Of a stretch of DNA of 51,609 nt, positions 1 to 7,735 are shown one piece after another. The position numbers and the translations under genes are program-made. This DNA is from a virus, in the IMG/VR virus record IMGVR_UViG_3300046501_000197, positions 1-51,609 of that record, one strand, 5' to 3'. Each line of letters begins with the position of its first letter. Within the stretch, counting starts at the first letter, position 1. The notes under the pieces were generated by a model. The model had not been told where the DNA came from. It saw only the letters and a program-made list of their open reading frames with translations, and made no database searches.

Positions 1-275
1 GCGCGAGGATCGTTTCTGCCTTGCTCGGCACTGGTACGGCTGGAGCCGGTCGCATCGCGGCGCCATGAGGCGGGCACTTTGTTGCCGGTGATTTCAATGA
101 TCCAAGCTGTAAGAATCACCCCAGTCCCTAGCCCAATGGCAACTGCTGGCCAGTCGAACGGCATAAAGTAAATATACCAAGCCCAAAGAAGAATGAGTAC
201 GACAAGAGCCCATCGCCACGGACCCGGCGTCCGGTCTACAGGAGGTTCGTTCGGGTCGTGATCAATCTGGTTCAT
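1..275 (-). CDS. Small two-helix membrane protein (partial, runs off the left edge)
   Basis: Reading leftward from the ATG at 275, the frame stays open to the window edge (at least 91 residues). The N-terminus is hydrophilic and Asp/Pro-rich. Two hydrophobic stretches follow, rich in Trp/Leu/Val (about residues 23-39) and in Ala/Gly/Ile (about 44-63), so an inner-membrane protein with two helices is expected. Its ATG overlaps the TGA of the preceding leftward gene as ATGA, which argues for translational coupling and for a real gene although the end is missing. Function is not recognised. Accessory or lysogenic-conversion membrane proteins are common at this place beside phage tail genes, but that is only context. 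Confidence 0.6.
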   Translation of the reverse strand, partial: MNQIDHDPNEPPVDRTPGPWRWALVVLILLWAWYIYFMPFDWPAVAIGLGTGVILTAWIIEITGNKVPASWRRDATGSSRTSAEQGRNDPR

Positions 276-604
276 TTAAAAGCGTCTGGACACATTGCGT
301 TGAGGGATTGGATGACCGCGCCTACCGCCCCCTGTGGAAGAGTGGCCGGGTTTCTCCGGATGTAAGACGTGACGAGTTCGTACAAAGTATAAGAGTTGAG
401 TTTAGCACCAAGAATGCACTCGCGCATTATATAGAATGAAGGGTTGGAATCTTCCAACACCTGCGTTTTATATTCGACCATCCCGAAAATATAGCCTGAC
501 GCGAATTCTCGATCCATCTGGATCAGTTCCGCTCCGGTCATTGCGGCGGCGGGTCTCGCCAAAAAAAGAGCCGATAAACAAGCGGCGGCACCAAAGTTTT
601 TCAT
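272..604 (-). CDS. Secreted Rap1a/Tai-like protein
   Basis: From the ATG at 604 the product is 110 residues with a clear Sec signal peptide (MKNF start, hydrophobic Ala/Leu core, cleavage after ARPAAA). The mature part has the spacing of the Rap1a/Tai-like immunity family: an N-terminal helix, a GYIFGMVEY-like segment, one Cys near the middle, and a C-terminal helix ending NAMCPDAFK with a second Cys, probably forming a disulphide in the periplasm. Family members bind amidase effectors or act as small secreted helper proteins. In a phage it could affect peptidoglycan enzymes, but this is inference. It is translationally coupled to the membrane protein downstream. A longer start 12 codons upstream exists but would spoil the signal peptide. 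Confidence 0.6.
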   Translation of the reverse strand: MKNFGAAACLSALFLARPAAAMTGAELIQMDREFASGYIFGMVEYKTQVLEDSNPSFYIMRECILGAKLNSYTLYELVTSYIRRNPATLPQGAVGAVIQSLNAMCPDAFK

Positions 605-626
605 TCCACAACCATAGGAGAAGACG

Positions 627-818
627 ATGATGGATGGCAAGACATACCCCTCGAAAGCAGCACTCCGAGCTGAATACCTGGCTCGGGGCTTTATTGAAGT
701 GGGCGCTTCTGGATCATCTTTTCACGGATGCTTGCGAGCGTGGCTTCAAGCGTCACGAGCACTGCTGGCGTCAATTCTAAGATCAGATCGACCTTCCCGG
801 GCAAGACAAACCCTATAA
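627..818 (+). pseudogene. Detached copy of the DGKxYxSKxALRAxY phage domain
   Basis: An ORF of 63 codons with a good Shine-Dalgarno (AGGAG) begins MMDGKTYPSKAALRAEY and continues to an IEVG block. The same motif (MLDGKMYDSKSALRATY, then TEVG) forms the C-terminal half of the protein encoded just after the portal near 36.3 kb. After about residue 26 the similarity stops and the reading frame runs antisense through a leftward gene, producing Ser/Arg-rich sequence that looks non-natural. I read it as a fragment of a former gene that may still be translated. The alternative is a short intact domain whose tail was replaced. Confidence 0.4.
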
Positions 819-906
819 TCGCCACCTCCGCATCGGATTGATGTACGCCTATAAAATCAATGCCCGACGGTCGCACGACCTCGACTGGCTTATCGTCATT
901 CCCCAT
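691..906 (-). CDS. Small conserved-looking phage protein of unknown function
   Basis: 71 residues from the ATG at 906. It has a hydrophilic N-terminus, a beta-rich middle (segments like IDFIGVHQSD and EVAIIGFVLPG) and a C-terminal helix after a LTPAVL turn. I cannot assign a family. The alternating hydrophobic pattern is that of a folded protein, unlike the frame opposite it. No strong ribosome-binding site is visible, and the GTG at 978 is an alternative start. It lies just downstream of the small secreted protein in the same direction and may share its transcript. Confidence 0.5.
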   Translation of the reverse strand: MGNDDKPVEVVRPSGIDFIGVHQSDAEVAIIGFVLPGKVDLILELTPAVLVTLEATLASIREKMIQKRPLQ

Positions 907-916
907 CTTGGCGCAC

Positions 917-1198
917 TTAGTTGCAGCGCCCCTTGTAACACGTCGTGTTCCAGTTGTTGCCCCGGCTGTCCTGGCCACTCTGCAGCGTAGTATTCCCGTA
1001 GGTATGGGTCTGCTGCGACCAGTTTGAACCGGTCTGCGAATTGTAGCCGTTCATGTAGGTGGAATTGCCCATCCGGTTGACGGTGTAGTTGTTGCCGCTG
1101 TCGTCGTAGCAGGTACGGAAACTTCCGGTGCCAATGCAATTGGCGGAAGCAGTCGAAGCAGCGAGAAGCGCTGCGCCAAGAATAGTCGCGAATTTCAT
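917..1198 (-). CDS. Small secreted Asn/Thr/Gly-rich protein
   Basis: 93 residues from the ATG at 1198, preceded by a strong GGGGAG site. It begins with a textbook signal peptide (MKFATILGAALLAAS, cleavage after TASA). The mature chain is rich in Asn, Gly, Ser, Thr and Tyr with four Cys, in pairs near its start and end, suggesting two disulphides. Repeated GNSTYMNGYNSQTGSNW-type strings suggest a small beta-roll or surface protein. Proteins with this look are frequent in Rhizobiaceae and are annotated as hypothetical. It is probably exported to the periplasm or beyond. A role in the lysogen's envelope is possible but unsupported. Confidence 0.65.
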   Translation of the reverse strand: MKFATILGAALLAASTASANCIGTGSFRTCYDDSGNNYTVNRMGNSTYMNGYNSQTGSNWSQQTHTYGNTTLQSGQDSRGNNWNTTCYKGRCN

Positions 1199-1262
1199 GA
1201 TCATCTCCCCAGTCTGATTTAGCACATGATGATCAATGCACCCGCAAGAGTCGAGTCATTTT

Positions 1263-1286
1263 AGCCCTGCAATCGCGGGGCTTTTT
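1263..1286 (+). terminator. Intrinsic terminator before the tail-fibre operon
   Basis: An 8-bp stem (AGCCCTGC with GCGGGGCT, one T-G wobble) with an AATC loop is followed by five T residues. It would stop rightward readthrough before the tail-fibre gene, whose own GGAGG site follows directly. Confidence 0.6.
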
Positions 1287-1303
1287 CTATTGGAGGGCAT
1301 TGA

Positions 1304-2347
1304 ATGCCACGTAATCCAGGCACCGGCATATATACCCTGCCATCGGGTACTGGCGGAGCGCCAAACACGCCGATTTCCAGCGCAATGTTCAATGTCTATG
1401 TGCAGGACGCCGAGCAGGACGCCAACACCGCTCGCCCGATTTCGGCCGGGGGCACGGGCGCCACTAATGCGGCTGCAGCGCTTGCCAACCTCGGCGCCTT
1501 CTCCACGTCCGGCGGCACGTTGGTCGGGAACATCACATTCGATATGGCTGCCGAGCGCAGGATCAGCTTTTCCAGCGCCTATATCTATGGAAGCACTGCC
1601 TTCGGCGGGACTGTTGGCCTCCGCAGCACTTCCAATGCAAAAGACGTTCTCGTTTATACCAACTCTGACGACACGCTACGCATCAGTTCGCCGACGACGT
1701 TCTCAACGAACATCCAGTTCGACATGACCAGCGAGCGGCGGATCGGGTTCTCGAACGTCTATATCTACGGCAACACGTCTGGGGGCGGGACTTGGGGTCT
1801 CGTCAGCACCGTCAATGCCAAGGCCCCTATGGTCTACGGGACGACGGCCGATGCGATGCAGTTCAACTCTGCCGTAGGTATGGCCGCTCAGTTGACGATG
1901 GCGGCCAATATCACGTTCAGTATGTCGACCGAACGACGGATCAATTTTGCCAGCGCCTATTTGTTCGCTGACGCAGCGTCAAGCGGGATCGTCGGATTCG
2001 TTTCCACCGCCAACGCTCAAGACATCTGGCGCTACACCAACTCCACCAACACGCTTAATCTCAACGCGAACACTACTATCGGCGGTCAGGCTGCGACCCA
2101 TGCCGGGAACATTGCGGCGCAATTTGCGGCTCTCGGGACGAACCAAGTCGGTTCGATAGCACTCCTGCTCAATCTTGTTGGGCTGGCGTTCACCGTAGGT
2201 CAGACGTCGGCGGGCTCGACCCTGGCATATGCTTCGGCATCGGGTTCTTCCAGCGGTAACCCGTCGGGAACGTGGCAGTGCCTTGGATATACGAATGTGG
2301 CCGGCGGCGGCGCCACCGCCGTAACACTCTGGAAGAGGATTGCCTGA
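1304..2347 (+). CDS. Tail fibre protein with three internal repeats
   Basis: 347 residues. The N-terminal 65 residues carry Gly/Thr-rich strings and an ISAGGTGATNAAAALANLGA segment of the kind found where phage tail fibres join the shaft. Residues from about 76, 136 and 202 start three imperfect repeats of roughly 60-66 residues, each with a FDM/FSM-x-x-ERRI-x-F-x-x-x-Y core and a later V/L-x-STxNA motif, suggesting a trimeric beta shaft. The C-terminus is Ser/Gly/Ala-rich and ends in a hydrophobic WKRIA strand. It probably contributes to host binding. It begins the tail-fibre operon after a terminator and overlaps the next gene by one base (TGATG). Confidence 0.75.
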   Translation: MPRNPGTGIYTLPSGTGGAPNTPISSAMFNVYVQDAEQDANTARPISAGGTGATNAAAALANLGAFSTSGGTLVGNITFDMAAERRISFSSAYIYGSTAFGGTVGLRSTSNAKDVLVYTNSDDTLRISSPTTFSTNIQFDMTSERRIGFSNVYIYGNTSGGGTWGLVSTVNAKAPMVYGTTADAMQFNSAVGMAAQLTMAANITFSMSTERRINFASAYLFADAASSGIVGFVSTANAQDIWRYTNSTNTLNLNANTTIGGQAATHAGNIAAQFAALGTNQVGSIALLLNLVGLAFTVGQTSAGSTLAYASASGSSSGNPSGTWQCLGYTNVAGGGATAVTLWKRIA

Positions 2348-2865
2348 TGGCTGACCAAGAAGCCCCATCGCTCGACGATTTCGAAACTCCGGAAAATTCG
2401 CCGATCGTTGTTCCTCCGGAGCCGGAGCTTGACCCGCCGAAACAGCCCAAGGAAATCACGGCTCAAGATATCCGATACGCAACCTATAACGGCAGGGGAA
2501 CGATCGATCTCCAATACAACCATCCGGAATTCGGATGGATTCCATTTACTGCCGGTTCTGACGATCCCGAGCCGTTGGGCGTGCAACTCTATGATCTCGC
2601 CATCCAAGGGACGATAGCGCCATACGCTGCCCCGCCAGCACCACCTTACCAGATTGCCAAAACTACGCCCTGGCTGCGTATGACCGATGCCGAAGGCGAG
2701 CTCGTCTATGCCGCGATGCAGGAAACGTCCTCACGGCTTCGGGCGATCTACGATGCAGCGACATACCTTTCTTCAGGCGACCCGCTCTGGCAGACGCTGC
2801 ACGATATCCTCGCCGCCACTCTGACGCCGGCCCGCGCCGACCACCTGCTTGCACCGGAGACCTGA
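2347..2865 (+). CDS. Tail-fibre-associated or assembly protein
   Basis: 172 residues from the ATG that overlaps the preceding stop. The first 40 residues are acidic and Pro-rich (disordered). A small beta domain follows with the pattern IRYATYNGRGT and HPEFGWIPFTA, and a Pro-rich linker leads into a C-terminal helix. Proteins with a 'this field equals this value at this position' domain of this kind are usually encoded directly after fibre genes and act as fibre assembly chaperones or fibre-attached proteins. No catalytic motif is seen. The assignment rests mostly on position. Confidence 0.5.
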   Translation: MADQEAPSLDDFETPENSPIVVPPEPELDPPKQPKEITAQDIRYATYNGRGTIDLQYNHPEFGWIPFTAGSDDPEPLGVQLYDLAIQGTIAPYAAPPAPPYQIAKTTPWLRMTDAEGELVYAAMQETSSRLRAIYDAATYLSSGDPLWQTLHDILAATLTPARADHLLAPET

Positions 2866-2868
2866 CCG

Positions 2869-3489
2869 ATGCCTCCAAAGATCCCAGATGCAGGCCCGCT
2901 GACGGGCGAGGAGATGGCAATCGTCATCCAGGGCGGCAAGCCCGCCAAGACGACGACGCAGGCTATAGCGAATAGAGGGCCTACCAAAGCAGGGCCGACC
3001 GGCGCGAAGGGAGACAAGGGCGATGCAGGAGCCACAGGAGCGGCCGGCTCAAAGGGAGATACAGGACCTGTTGGACCGGTGGGGCCGTCAGGCGCAGCGG
3101 GAACTAAGGGAGATACGGGCGCAACAGGTGCAGTTGGCCCGGCGGGAGCAACAGGTGCTCAAGGCGCTACAGGGCCTCAAGGCCTGAAAGGCGACACCGG
3201 TGCGGCCGGGACGCCGAAACGGATCGAGCGCTTCTCCGGTGTGACCAACGCCAGCGGCATCGCGACGATCGCCTTCAGCCCCGCATTCGACGCCATCCCC
3301 GATATCGACGTCATTGACGGCTGGAGCGGCGATCAGATGGTAACCGGCGCCGTTGTCGCCGGCACAGCCGCAAAGACCGGCTGCCAGGTGCAAGTCATGG
3401 TGTCCCGCGGAACTCTTCTGCTCACCAGCGGTCCATTCCAGAAAGCAGCGGCGGGCGTGTCTATCACCGTCCGCGCGATCGGCAACTAA
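2869..3489 (+). CDS. Collagen-like tail fibre
   Basis: 206 residues. A short N-terminal domain (about 45 residues, with an EEMAIVIQGGKPAKTTT segment also typical of fibre adaptors) is followed by roughly 25 Gly-x-y triplets with KGDTG and ATG repeats, so a collagen-like triple helix is expected. The C-terminal ~90 residues form a compact beta domain (FSGVTNASGIATIAFSP and onward) that probably trimerises or binds a receptor. The triplets are encoded by diverged codons, so the DNA is not a simple repeat. It sits between two other fibre genes and is most likely a structural fibre or a fibre tip. Confidence 0.75.
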   Translation: MPPKIPDAGPLTGEEMAIVIQGGKPAKTTTQAIANRGPTKAGPTGAKGDKGDAGATGAAGSKGDTGPVGPVGPSGAAGTKGDTGATGAVGPAGATGAQGATGPQGLKGDTGAAGTPKRIERFSGVTNASGIATIAFSPAFDAIPDIDVIDGWSGDQMVTGAVVAGTAAKTGCQVQVMVSRGTLLLTSGPFQKAAAGVSITVRAIGN

Positions 3490-3507
3490 AATCGCAAAGG
3501 TCCGAAT

Positions 3508-5499
3508 ATGGCAACTCCCGTCGTCAAGTCGACCAATGGGTTCGGCACACCGGTGACCGTTGTGGCAAGCGGTGGTCTCCCCGTCGATATCGCCACCAAT
3601 GGATTCGGCATTCCGATCATCGAAGTGGCGTCGGGAGGTCTGCCCATCACCTATGCGCAGGGCGGTGGGGTGGTGCCGCCGTTCTCGCCGGCAGATATTA
3701 CCGGTCTTTGGGGCGCTTGGCAGCTCTCCAACTCCACCAGCGATGCCGATGGCATAGCGTCGGTTCCTGCTGCCTTCGGTGGGTCTCGTACGCTTGCTGG
3801 CGGCCCAACTACGCAAAAGCCTGATATCCTCGTGGCTGGTGGGCCGAACGACAAAACGATTGCCCAGTTCACCGCCGCAACATCTGAATACCTTGCGATC
3901 TCTGAAGCCTACCCGCTCGCGACCAGCTTCACGGCAATCATCCCGGTTGCGCCTCGATCGGCGGCCGGCGTTCAAGGCATTCTGCTCGGCAAGCTTTCGG
4001 ACAGCAGTGGCGCGAACCGTATCCGCTTTGTTTCTGGCGCCAACCCTCTCGCTAATCTTGCCGTTCGCCCCAATGGTGCGGGCGCCGAAACCAACGTGCC
4101 TTATCCTGCCGGCTACTCGCAGGCGACGGATGCTTCCAGAATGGATGTCATTGCGATCGTCTATGATGCTGCTGCCGGCACCATGAAGATTGGCATCGGC
4201 GGCGATTTCGGGACGGCGACTGCAGTCGGCACTGGTGGCTTCAACTTCGACTGCATCGGCCGCGCGGGATCTGGCTATGCCGGCATCTTGATCGGCGATC
4301 CTTTGTTCTACAGCAGGGCTCTGTCTGACGCGGAAGTCATCCAGCTTCAGGGATACCTTGCTGATTTCGCCTCGAGCAAATTCTACGTCGCGGCCAACGG
4401 CAATGACAGCAACAAGGGCTGGTCGGCCTCTGCACCTCTTCTGTTGCCGGCGACCGCCGACACCAAAGCTTCGCGCGCAGGCGACCAGGTGCTGCTCAGG
4501 AAGGGCGACCGCTTTACTACGGCGCTCGCTCCTACCGTGGGCGGTACTGCAGCGAAAAAGAAGGTTCTCGGCGCATACGGTACGGGAGCGCGTCCGCAGC
4601 TCTGGGGCGCAGCGCCAGCGACGGGCATCGCATCGTCTGGCGGCGGGATTTACACCCATGCCGATGCTGCTGCGCCGGCCGGTATCATCATCTGCCCGCT
4701 TGGCGCTTCTCGCATGCCGGCGTCTGCCACAGATTTCGCGTGGATGATAAAGGCAGCGTCGAGCATCGCCAACGATCTCGAATGGAGCTGGACGGGTGGC
4801 GTGACTACCATGCGGAGCGACAGCGTCGATTTGACCACGGTTGAAGTGGTCATCATCCCGGCTGGCACCGTCAACGGGTTCGCGCCGAGCTCGACCGCCT
4901 CCTATTATGACTTGGACGGCGTGAGCGTTCGGTTCTGGAGTTCGTTCGGCGTCCGTCCGTTCAATGGTGGGGGCGAATATCGGAACTTCGACTTCCTCGG
5001 CAACTGCAACGATGGCTGCGGCCCGTCGATCAGCAGCGGGCTGACGCTCGACGGCACTGACGGTGAGGCCTCTTTCAACGGGTCGAAGCCGGAAACGTCA
5101 GGCCAAGGCGATGGATGGTCGGATCATGGCGTAACGAAATCTACCCTGACGCGCGTCAAGGCTCGCTGGAACCGCGTCGGCGGCTTCCGTCATGAGGGTG
5201 GTACGACGACGGTCCATAAGGACTGCATCGCCGAAGGCAACAAGCAGGATTACGAGATCCTTGCGCAAGGTGGTACCGGCGGCACGATGCTCATCGACGG
5301 TGGCTCCACCACGGTCACGACTGCGTCTGCGCTCACCAAGGCAGTGAACGCGATCACAGGCGGCGCTACCACGGTGACGGTGAAGAACCATACCATCAAC
5401 CGTCAGAGCGGCAGTGGTGGGGCAGCTTGCAACGCGAACGGCAATGCGATCGTAGACGGTGGCGGCAACGTTCTGAACGGGTTCTCGTCTCTGTTCTAA
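3508..5499 (+). CDS. Tailspike-like protein with LamG-type and beta-helix domains
   Basis: 663 residues. The N-terminus carries two near-identical blocks (TNGFG, then VASGGLP), probably the virion attachment part. Residues about 65-280 resemble a concanavalin/LamG jelly-roll domain. From about residue 291 a FYVAxNGNDSNKG motif opens a long right-handed beta-helix region with a pectate-lyase-like look. The chain ends in short Thr/Val/Gly strands. Such spikes bind and often depolymerise surface polysaccharide. Exopolysaccharide or LPS as the substrate is inference, and no catalytic residues can be fixed by eye. It is the last gene of the fibre operon before a terminator. Confidence 0.7.
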   Translation: MATPVVKSTNGFGTPVTVVASGGLPVDIATNGFGIPIIEVASGGLPITYAQGGGVVPPFSPADITGLWGAWQLSNSTSDADGIASVPAAFGGSRTLAGGPTTQKPDILVAGGPNDKTIAQFTAATSEYLAISEAYPLATSFTAIIPVAPRSAAGVQGILLGKLSDSSGANRIRFVSGANPLANLAVRPNGAGAETNVPYPAGYSQATDASRMDVIAIVYDAAAGTMKIGIGGDFGTATAVGTGGFNFDCIGRAGSGYAGILIGDPLFYSRALSDAEVIQLQGYLADFASSKFYVAANGNDSNKGWSASAPLLLPATADTKASRAGDQVLLRKGDRFTTALAPTVGGTAAKKKVLGAYGTGARPQLWGAAPATGIASSGGGIYTHADAAAPAGIIICPLGASRMPASATDFAWMIKAASSIANDLEWSWTGGVTTMRSDSVDLTTVEVVIIPAGTVNGFAPSSTASYYDLDGVSVRFWSSFGVRPFNGGGEYRNFDFLGNCNDGCGPSISSGLTLDGTDGEASFNGSKPETSGQGDGWSDHGVTKSTLTRVKARWNRVGGFRHEGGTTTVHKDCIAEGNKQDYEILAQGGTGGTMLIDGGSTTVTTASALTKAVNAITGGATTVTVKNHTINRQSGSGGAACNANGNAIVDGGGNVLNGFSSLF

Positions 5500-5535
5500 C
5501 CCCACCGCCCCATCATCAAATGACGCGCACCAAGG

Positions 5536-5555
5536 CCGCCTCCGGGCGGATTTTT
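5536..5555 (+). terminator. Terminator after the tailspike gene
   Basis: A 5-bp stem (CCGCC with GGCGG), a TCCG loop and five T residues close the fibre operon. The lysis genes that follow then need their own promoter or readthrough. Confidence 0.65.
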
Positions 5556-5580
5556 CTATTCCCCATCACCGGAGACCACC

Positions 5581-5628
5581 ATGACCACGCTACGCACCAG
5601 CGCCGCGGGCCGGGTGGAGCTCGCCTAG
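5581..5628 (+). pseudogene. N-terminal stub of a lysozyme-type endolysin gene
   Basis: A GGAG site precedes an ATG and 15 codons (TLRTSAAGRVELA after the first residues), then TAG. Phage GH24-type lysozymes commonly start with a TSxxGRxxLA block of this kind, so this looks like the surviving start of a lost lysozyme gene. It lies directly upstream of an unrelated M15 endolysin, which could have replaced it. It is too short for a firm family call and could also be a leader peptide. Confidence 0.4.
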
Positions 5629-5662
5629 TCGCGCCCTGAGCGCACAATCAAAGGACATCGCT

Positions 5663-6088
5663 ATGCCTATTTTCGGAACAGCCTCCAAGGCTGCGCTGGC
5701 GAAGTGCCATGCGCATTTGCAGGACATTGCCAATGAAGCGATCAAGGAGATCGACTTCCGAGTGCTCGACGCCACGCGGGGCCGAGATGCCCAGGAGCGG
5801 GCATTCGCTGCTGGCAACAGCAAGGTTCGCTTCGGGCAGTCCGCGCACAACTACGTGCCGGCTATCGCCTACGATCTTTTCCCGGCTCCCTACGACTGGA
5901 ATAACCGCCAGTCGTTCATCGACCTATCCAAAGTCATCCTGCGCATCGGCAAGGCTAAGGGCATCCCGCTTCGTTGGGGCGGCGACTGGAATGGCGACGG
6001 CAACCTGTCGGACGGATGGGACATGCCTCACTACGAGCTTAATCCGTGGCGCGAGTGGGCGAAGAAGTCCAAGCTTTACGAGGGCTGA
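5663..6088 (+). CDS. Endolysin, M15 family peptidase (L-alanyl-D-glutamate type)
   Basis: 141 residues, the normal size for single-domain phage M15C endolysins. The zinc-binding layout is visible: a SAHNY block with His62, Asp71 nine residues on (AIAYDL), and a WDMPHYEL block with His123 and a nearby Glu125. These enzymes cut the peptide stem of peptidoglycan. There is no signal peptide, so export depends on the holin. The next two genes are a holin-like protein and a spanin pair, which supports the lysis role strongly. The ATG at 5663 is the only start that keeps the N-terminal helix. Confidence 0.85.
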   Translation: MPIFGTASKAALAKCHAHLQDIANEAIKEIDFRVLDATRGRDAQERAFAAGNSKVRFGQSAHNYVPAIAYDLFPAPYDWNNRQSFIDLSKVILRIGKAKGIPLRWGGDWNGDGNLSDGWDMPHYELNPWREWAKKSKLYEG

Positions 6089-6089
6089 C

Positions 6090-6380
6090 ATGAAGTTCTT
6101 CATGGATCACAAGGCCTCGCCGGATTGGGCGGTTCGCCGGCGCATCATCATCCTGGCGCTCATCTGGGGCGGCGGGATCATCACCTATCTTGCGATCTGG
6201 GGGCGGCCGATCGCCCTCAGTGACACGATCGCCATGAACCTCATCCTCTTCATGGGTGGGATCATCGGGTCGTATGTGTTTGGCGCCGTCTGGGAAACCA
6301 ACGTCCAGCGCAAGGCCGACGTCGCTCAAGCCGCGGTAGACCAAGGAGATGCCGATACCACCGTCAAGGTGGAACCATGA
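6090..6380 (+). CDS. Holin-like membrane protein
   Basis: 96 residues with two transmembrane helices (about 18-36 and 48-68), a charged N-terminus and an acidic tail (DQGDADTTVKVEP). Size and helix number fit a class II-type holin that would open the inner membrane for the M15 endolysin. It starts one base after the endolysin stop and its own stop overlaps the spanin start as ATGA, so the lysis genes are co-translated. The holin call rests on topology and context rather than on a conserved motif. An antiholin or a pinholin remains possible. Confidence 0.65.
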   Translation: MKFFMDHKASPDWAVRRRIIILALIWGGGIITYLAIWGRPIALSDTIAMNLILFMGGIIGSYVFGAVWETNVQRKADVAQAAVDQGDADTTVKVEP

Positions 6381-6757
6381 GCATCTCCGACGTCGTCAAA
6401 CTGCCGGTCGCCGCGCTCGCCGGCATTGTGGTCTCGGTCCTGTTCTATGAGGGGCTTCGTCTCCCCATCGTCGGGCAGATCATCCCTGGGATCGTCTGGT
6501 ACCGGATCGATGCGGCGACTTCGAACATGGTGACGAAATTCGAACGGGATGCTCTGGCTTCTCAGCTGGCTGAGGAACGGCGTCTCCGGTCCATTTCGGA
6601 CGCTGTCAGCGCCAAGGCTCAAGAGCGCGCTGACGCTGCCCGTATCGCCGAACAGCAAGCCTTGGATGATCTCGACCATCTCAGGACCGAAGCCGACAGC
6701 GACCCCGACCTGTCACGACCAAACGCGAGGGACCGGGAATGGCTTGGAAAACACTGA
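6377..6757 (+). CDS. i-spanin (Rz-like)
   Basis: 126 residues with a single N-terminal hydrophobic segment (about 9-25) and then a long charged helix with heptad-like Ala/Leu/Glu/Arg pattern (about 50-105), as in inner-membrane spanins. The end of the gene overlaps the start of a small lipoprotein gene in another frame, the classic Rz/Rz1 arrangement. The pair is expected to link the inner and outer membranes across the periplasm and fuse them at the end of lysis. Confidence 0.75.
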   Translation: MSISDVVKLPVAALAGIVVSVLFYEGLRLPIVGQIIPGIVWYRIDAATSNMVTKFERDALASQLAEERRLRSISDAVSAKAQERADAARIAEQQALDDLDHLRTEADSDPDLSRPNARDREWLGKH

Positions 6758-7023
6758 CTATTGCTGCGCTGCTGCTGTCTAGCTGCCAGACCATTGAGCA
6801 GCGCGCCAGTGAAGCAGCAAAGACGCAAGGCGAGGTGAATGCCTCAATTCCCTTCCCGGACCCACCAGCGGCCTGCATCGCAAAAATAGGGCGGGTGAGG
6901 GTGGGCGATGAGCCTTGGGTGATCACCTTCAAGCGCTGGGAAATCACCGCCGACAATAGAGACCGGCAGGCAGAAGACTGCGCCAAGTGGTTCGCGGATA
7001 TGAAGGCCCTTTGGGGAAAATAA
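6739..7023 (+). CDS. o-spanin (Rz1-like outer-membrane lipoprotein)
   Basis: 94 residues. It begins MAWKTLTIAALLLSSC, a lipoprotein signal with an LLSSC lipobox, so Cys16 would be lipidated and the mature protein anchored in the outer membrane. A short Pro-containing segment (PFPDPPAAC) follows, as is common in o-spanins. It starts inside the end of the i-spanin gene in a different frame. With 94 residues it is longer than many Rz1 proteins, and the C-terminal ~55 residues are extra material of unknown role. Confidence 0.75.
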   Translation: MAWKTLTIAALLLSSCQTIEQRASEAAKTQGEVNASIPFPDPPAACIAKIGRVRVGDEPWVITFKRWEITADNRDRQAEDCAKWFADMKALWGK

Positions 7024-7054
7024 TCGAAATGCGCATTGAAGGGCAGCGGGACTG

Positions 7055-7735
7055 ATGGCGAACGGGAATGACGACATGCCGAACGGAAACGACTATCGGG
7101 TCTATACGGACGCTGTAACGGCGCAGCTGGGCGAAAGAGTAACCAACCTCGGCCGCCGCCAGACAGACCTTGAAGCGGAGATGCGCGCCGGATTCAAGGC
7201 CATGGAATCCGGCATGGCCTCGATCGCCAATGAAATGCGCAGTTCCGTTTCGGCATTGTCAACGAACCTCTCAGAGCGAAACAAGCCACAATGGCAGGCT
7301 ATCGGCGTAGCGATCACCTTTTGCACCGTACTCGGGGGGCTGGCTTACTGGCCCATCCAGTCGTCGAACACGGACTTAAAGGCCGCGATTTCCAATCTTT
7401 CCGATAAGATCGTCACGCGGCAAGAGATGGACTGGCGGCAGGCGAGGGGCCAAGAGGATCGCCTTCGGATGGAGCAAACCATCAAAGACATCCGGGACAA
7501 CCTTGTCCCGAGGGCAGAGCACGAGCGGGTCTGGCAGAACTACACAAACAAAGACCAGGATCTTCAGCGCCAGGTTGACGAACTGAAGCAGGCTCAGGGG
7601 AGTGTCTATACAGCCAGAGATGTATTATTGTCGACGCAGTCCGAATTGAAAGACCTTCAAGGGCAGTTCAGGAAACTTTACGAATCCAGCGTCCGATCGG
7701 GCGAGTCAGCGCCTCTTCGTGGGAGTAACCCTTAG
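7055..7735 (+). CDS. Coiled-coil protein with one membrane helix, downstream of lysis genes
   Basis: 226 residues: a hydrophilic N-terminus, a helical coiled-coil-like part (about 20-85), one hydrophobic helix (about 89-107, around GVAITFCTVLGGLAYW), then a second long helical region with strong charged heptads to the end. No family is recognised. Its place directly after the spanins suggests an accessory lysis or membrane function. The last 68 bases overlap, tail to tail, the end of the leftward HNH gene, so one of the two C-termini may have been changed by insertion of the nuclease gene. Confidence 0.6.
   Translation: MANGNDDMPNGNDYRVYTDAVTAQLGERVTNLGRRQTDLEAEMRAGFKAMESGMASIANEMRSSVSALSTNLSERNKPQWQAIGVAITFCTVLGGLAYWPIQSSNTDLKAAISNLSDKIVTRQEMDWRQARGQEDRLRMEQTIKDIRDNLVPRAEHERVWQNYTNKDQDLQRQVDELKQAQGSVYTARDVLLSTQSELKDLQGQFRKLYESSVRSGESAPLRGSNP

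Noticed and set aside
2990-3200. DNA tandem repeat in the collagen-like gene
   Set aside because: Gly-x-y triplets are encoded by diverged codons; this is a protein repeat and not a separate DNA element.
3088-4659. Long leftward frame of over 500 codons opposite the collagen-like and spike genes
   Set aside because: Arg/Ala-rich composition, no domain pattern, and exactly antisense to well-supported fibre genes; a shadow of biased codon use.
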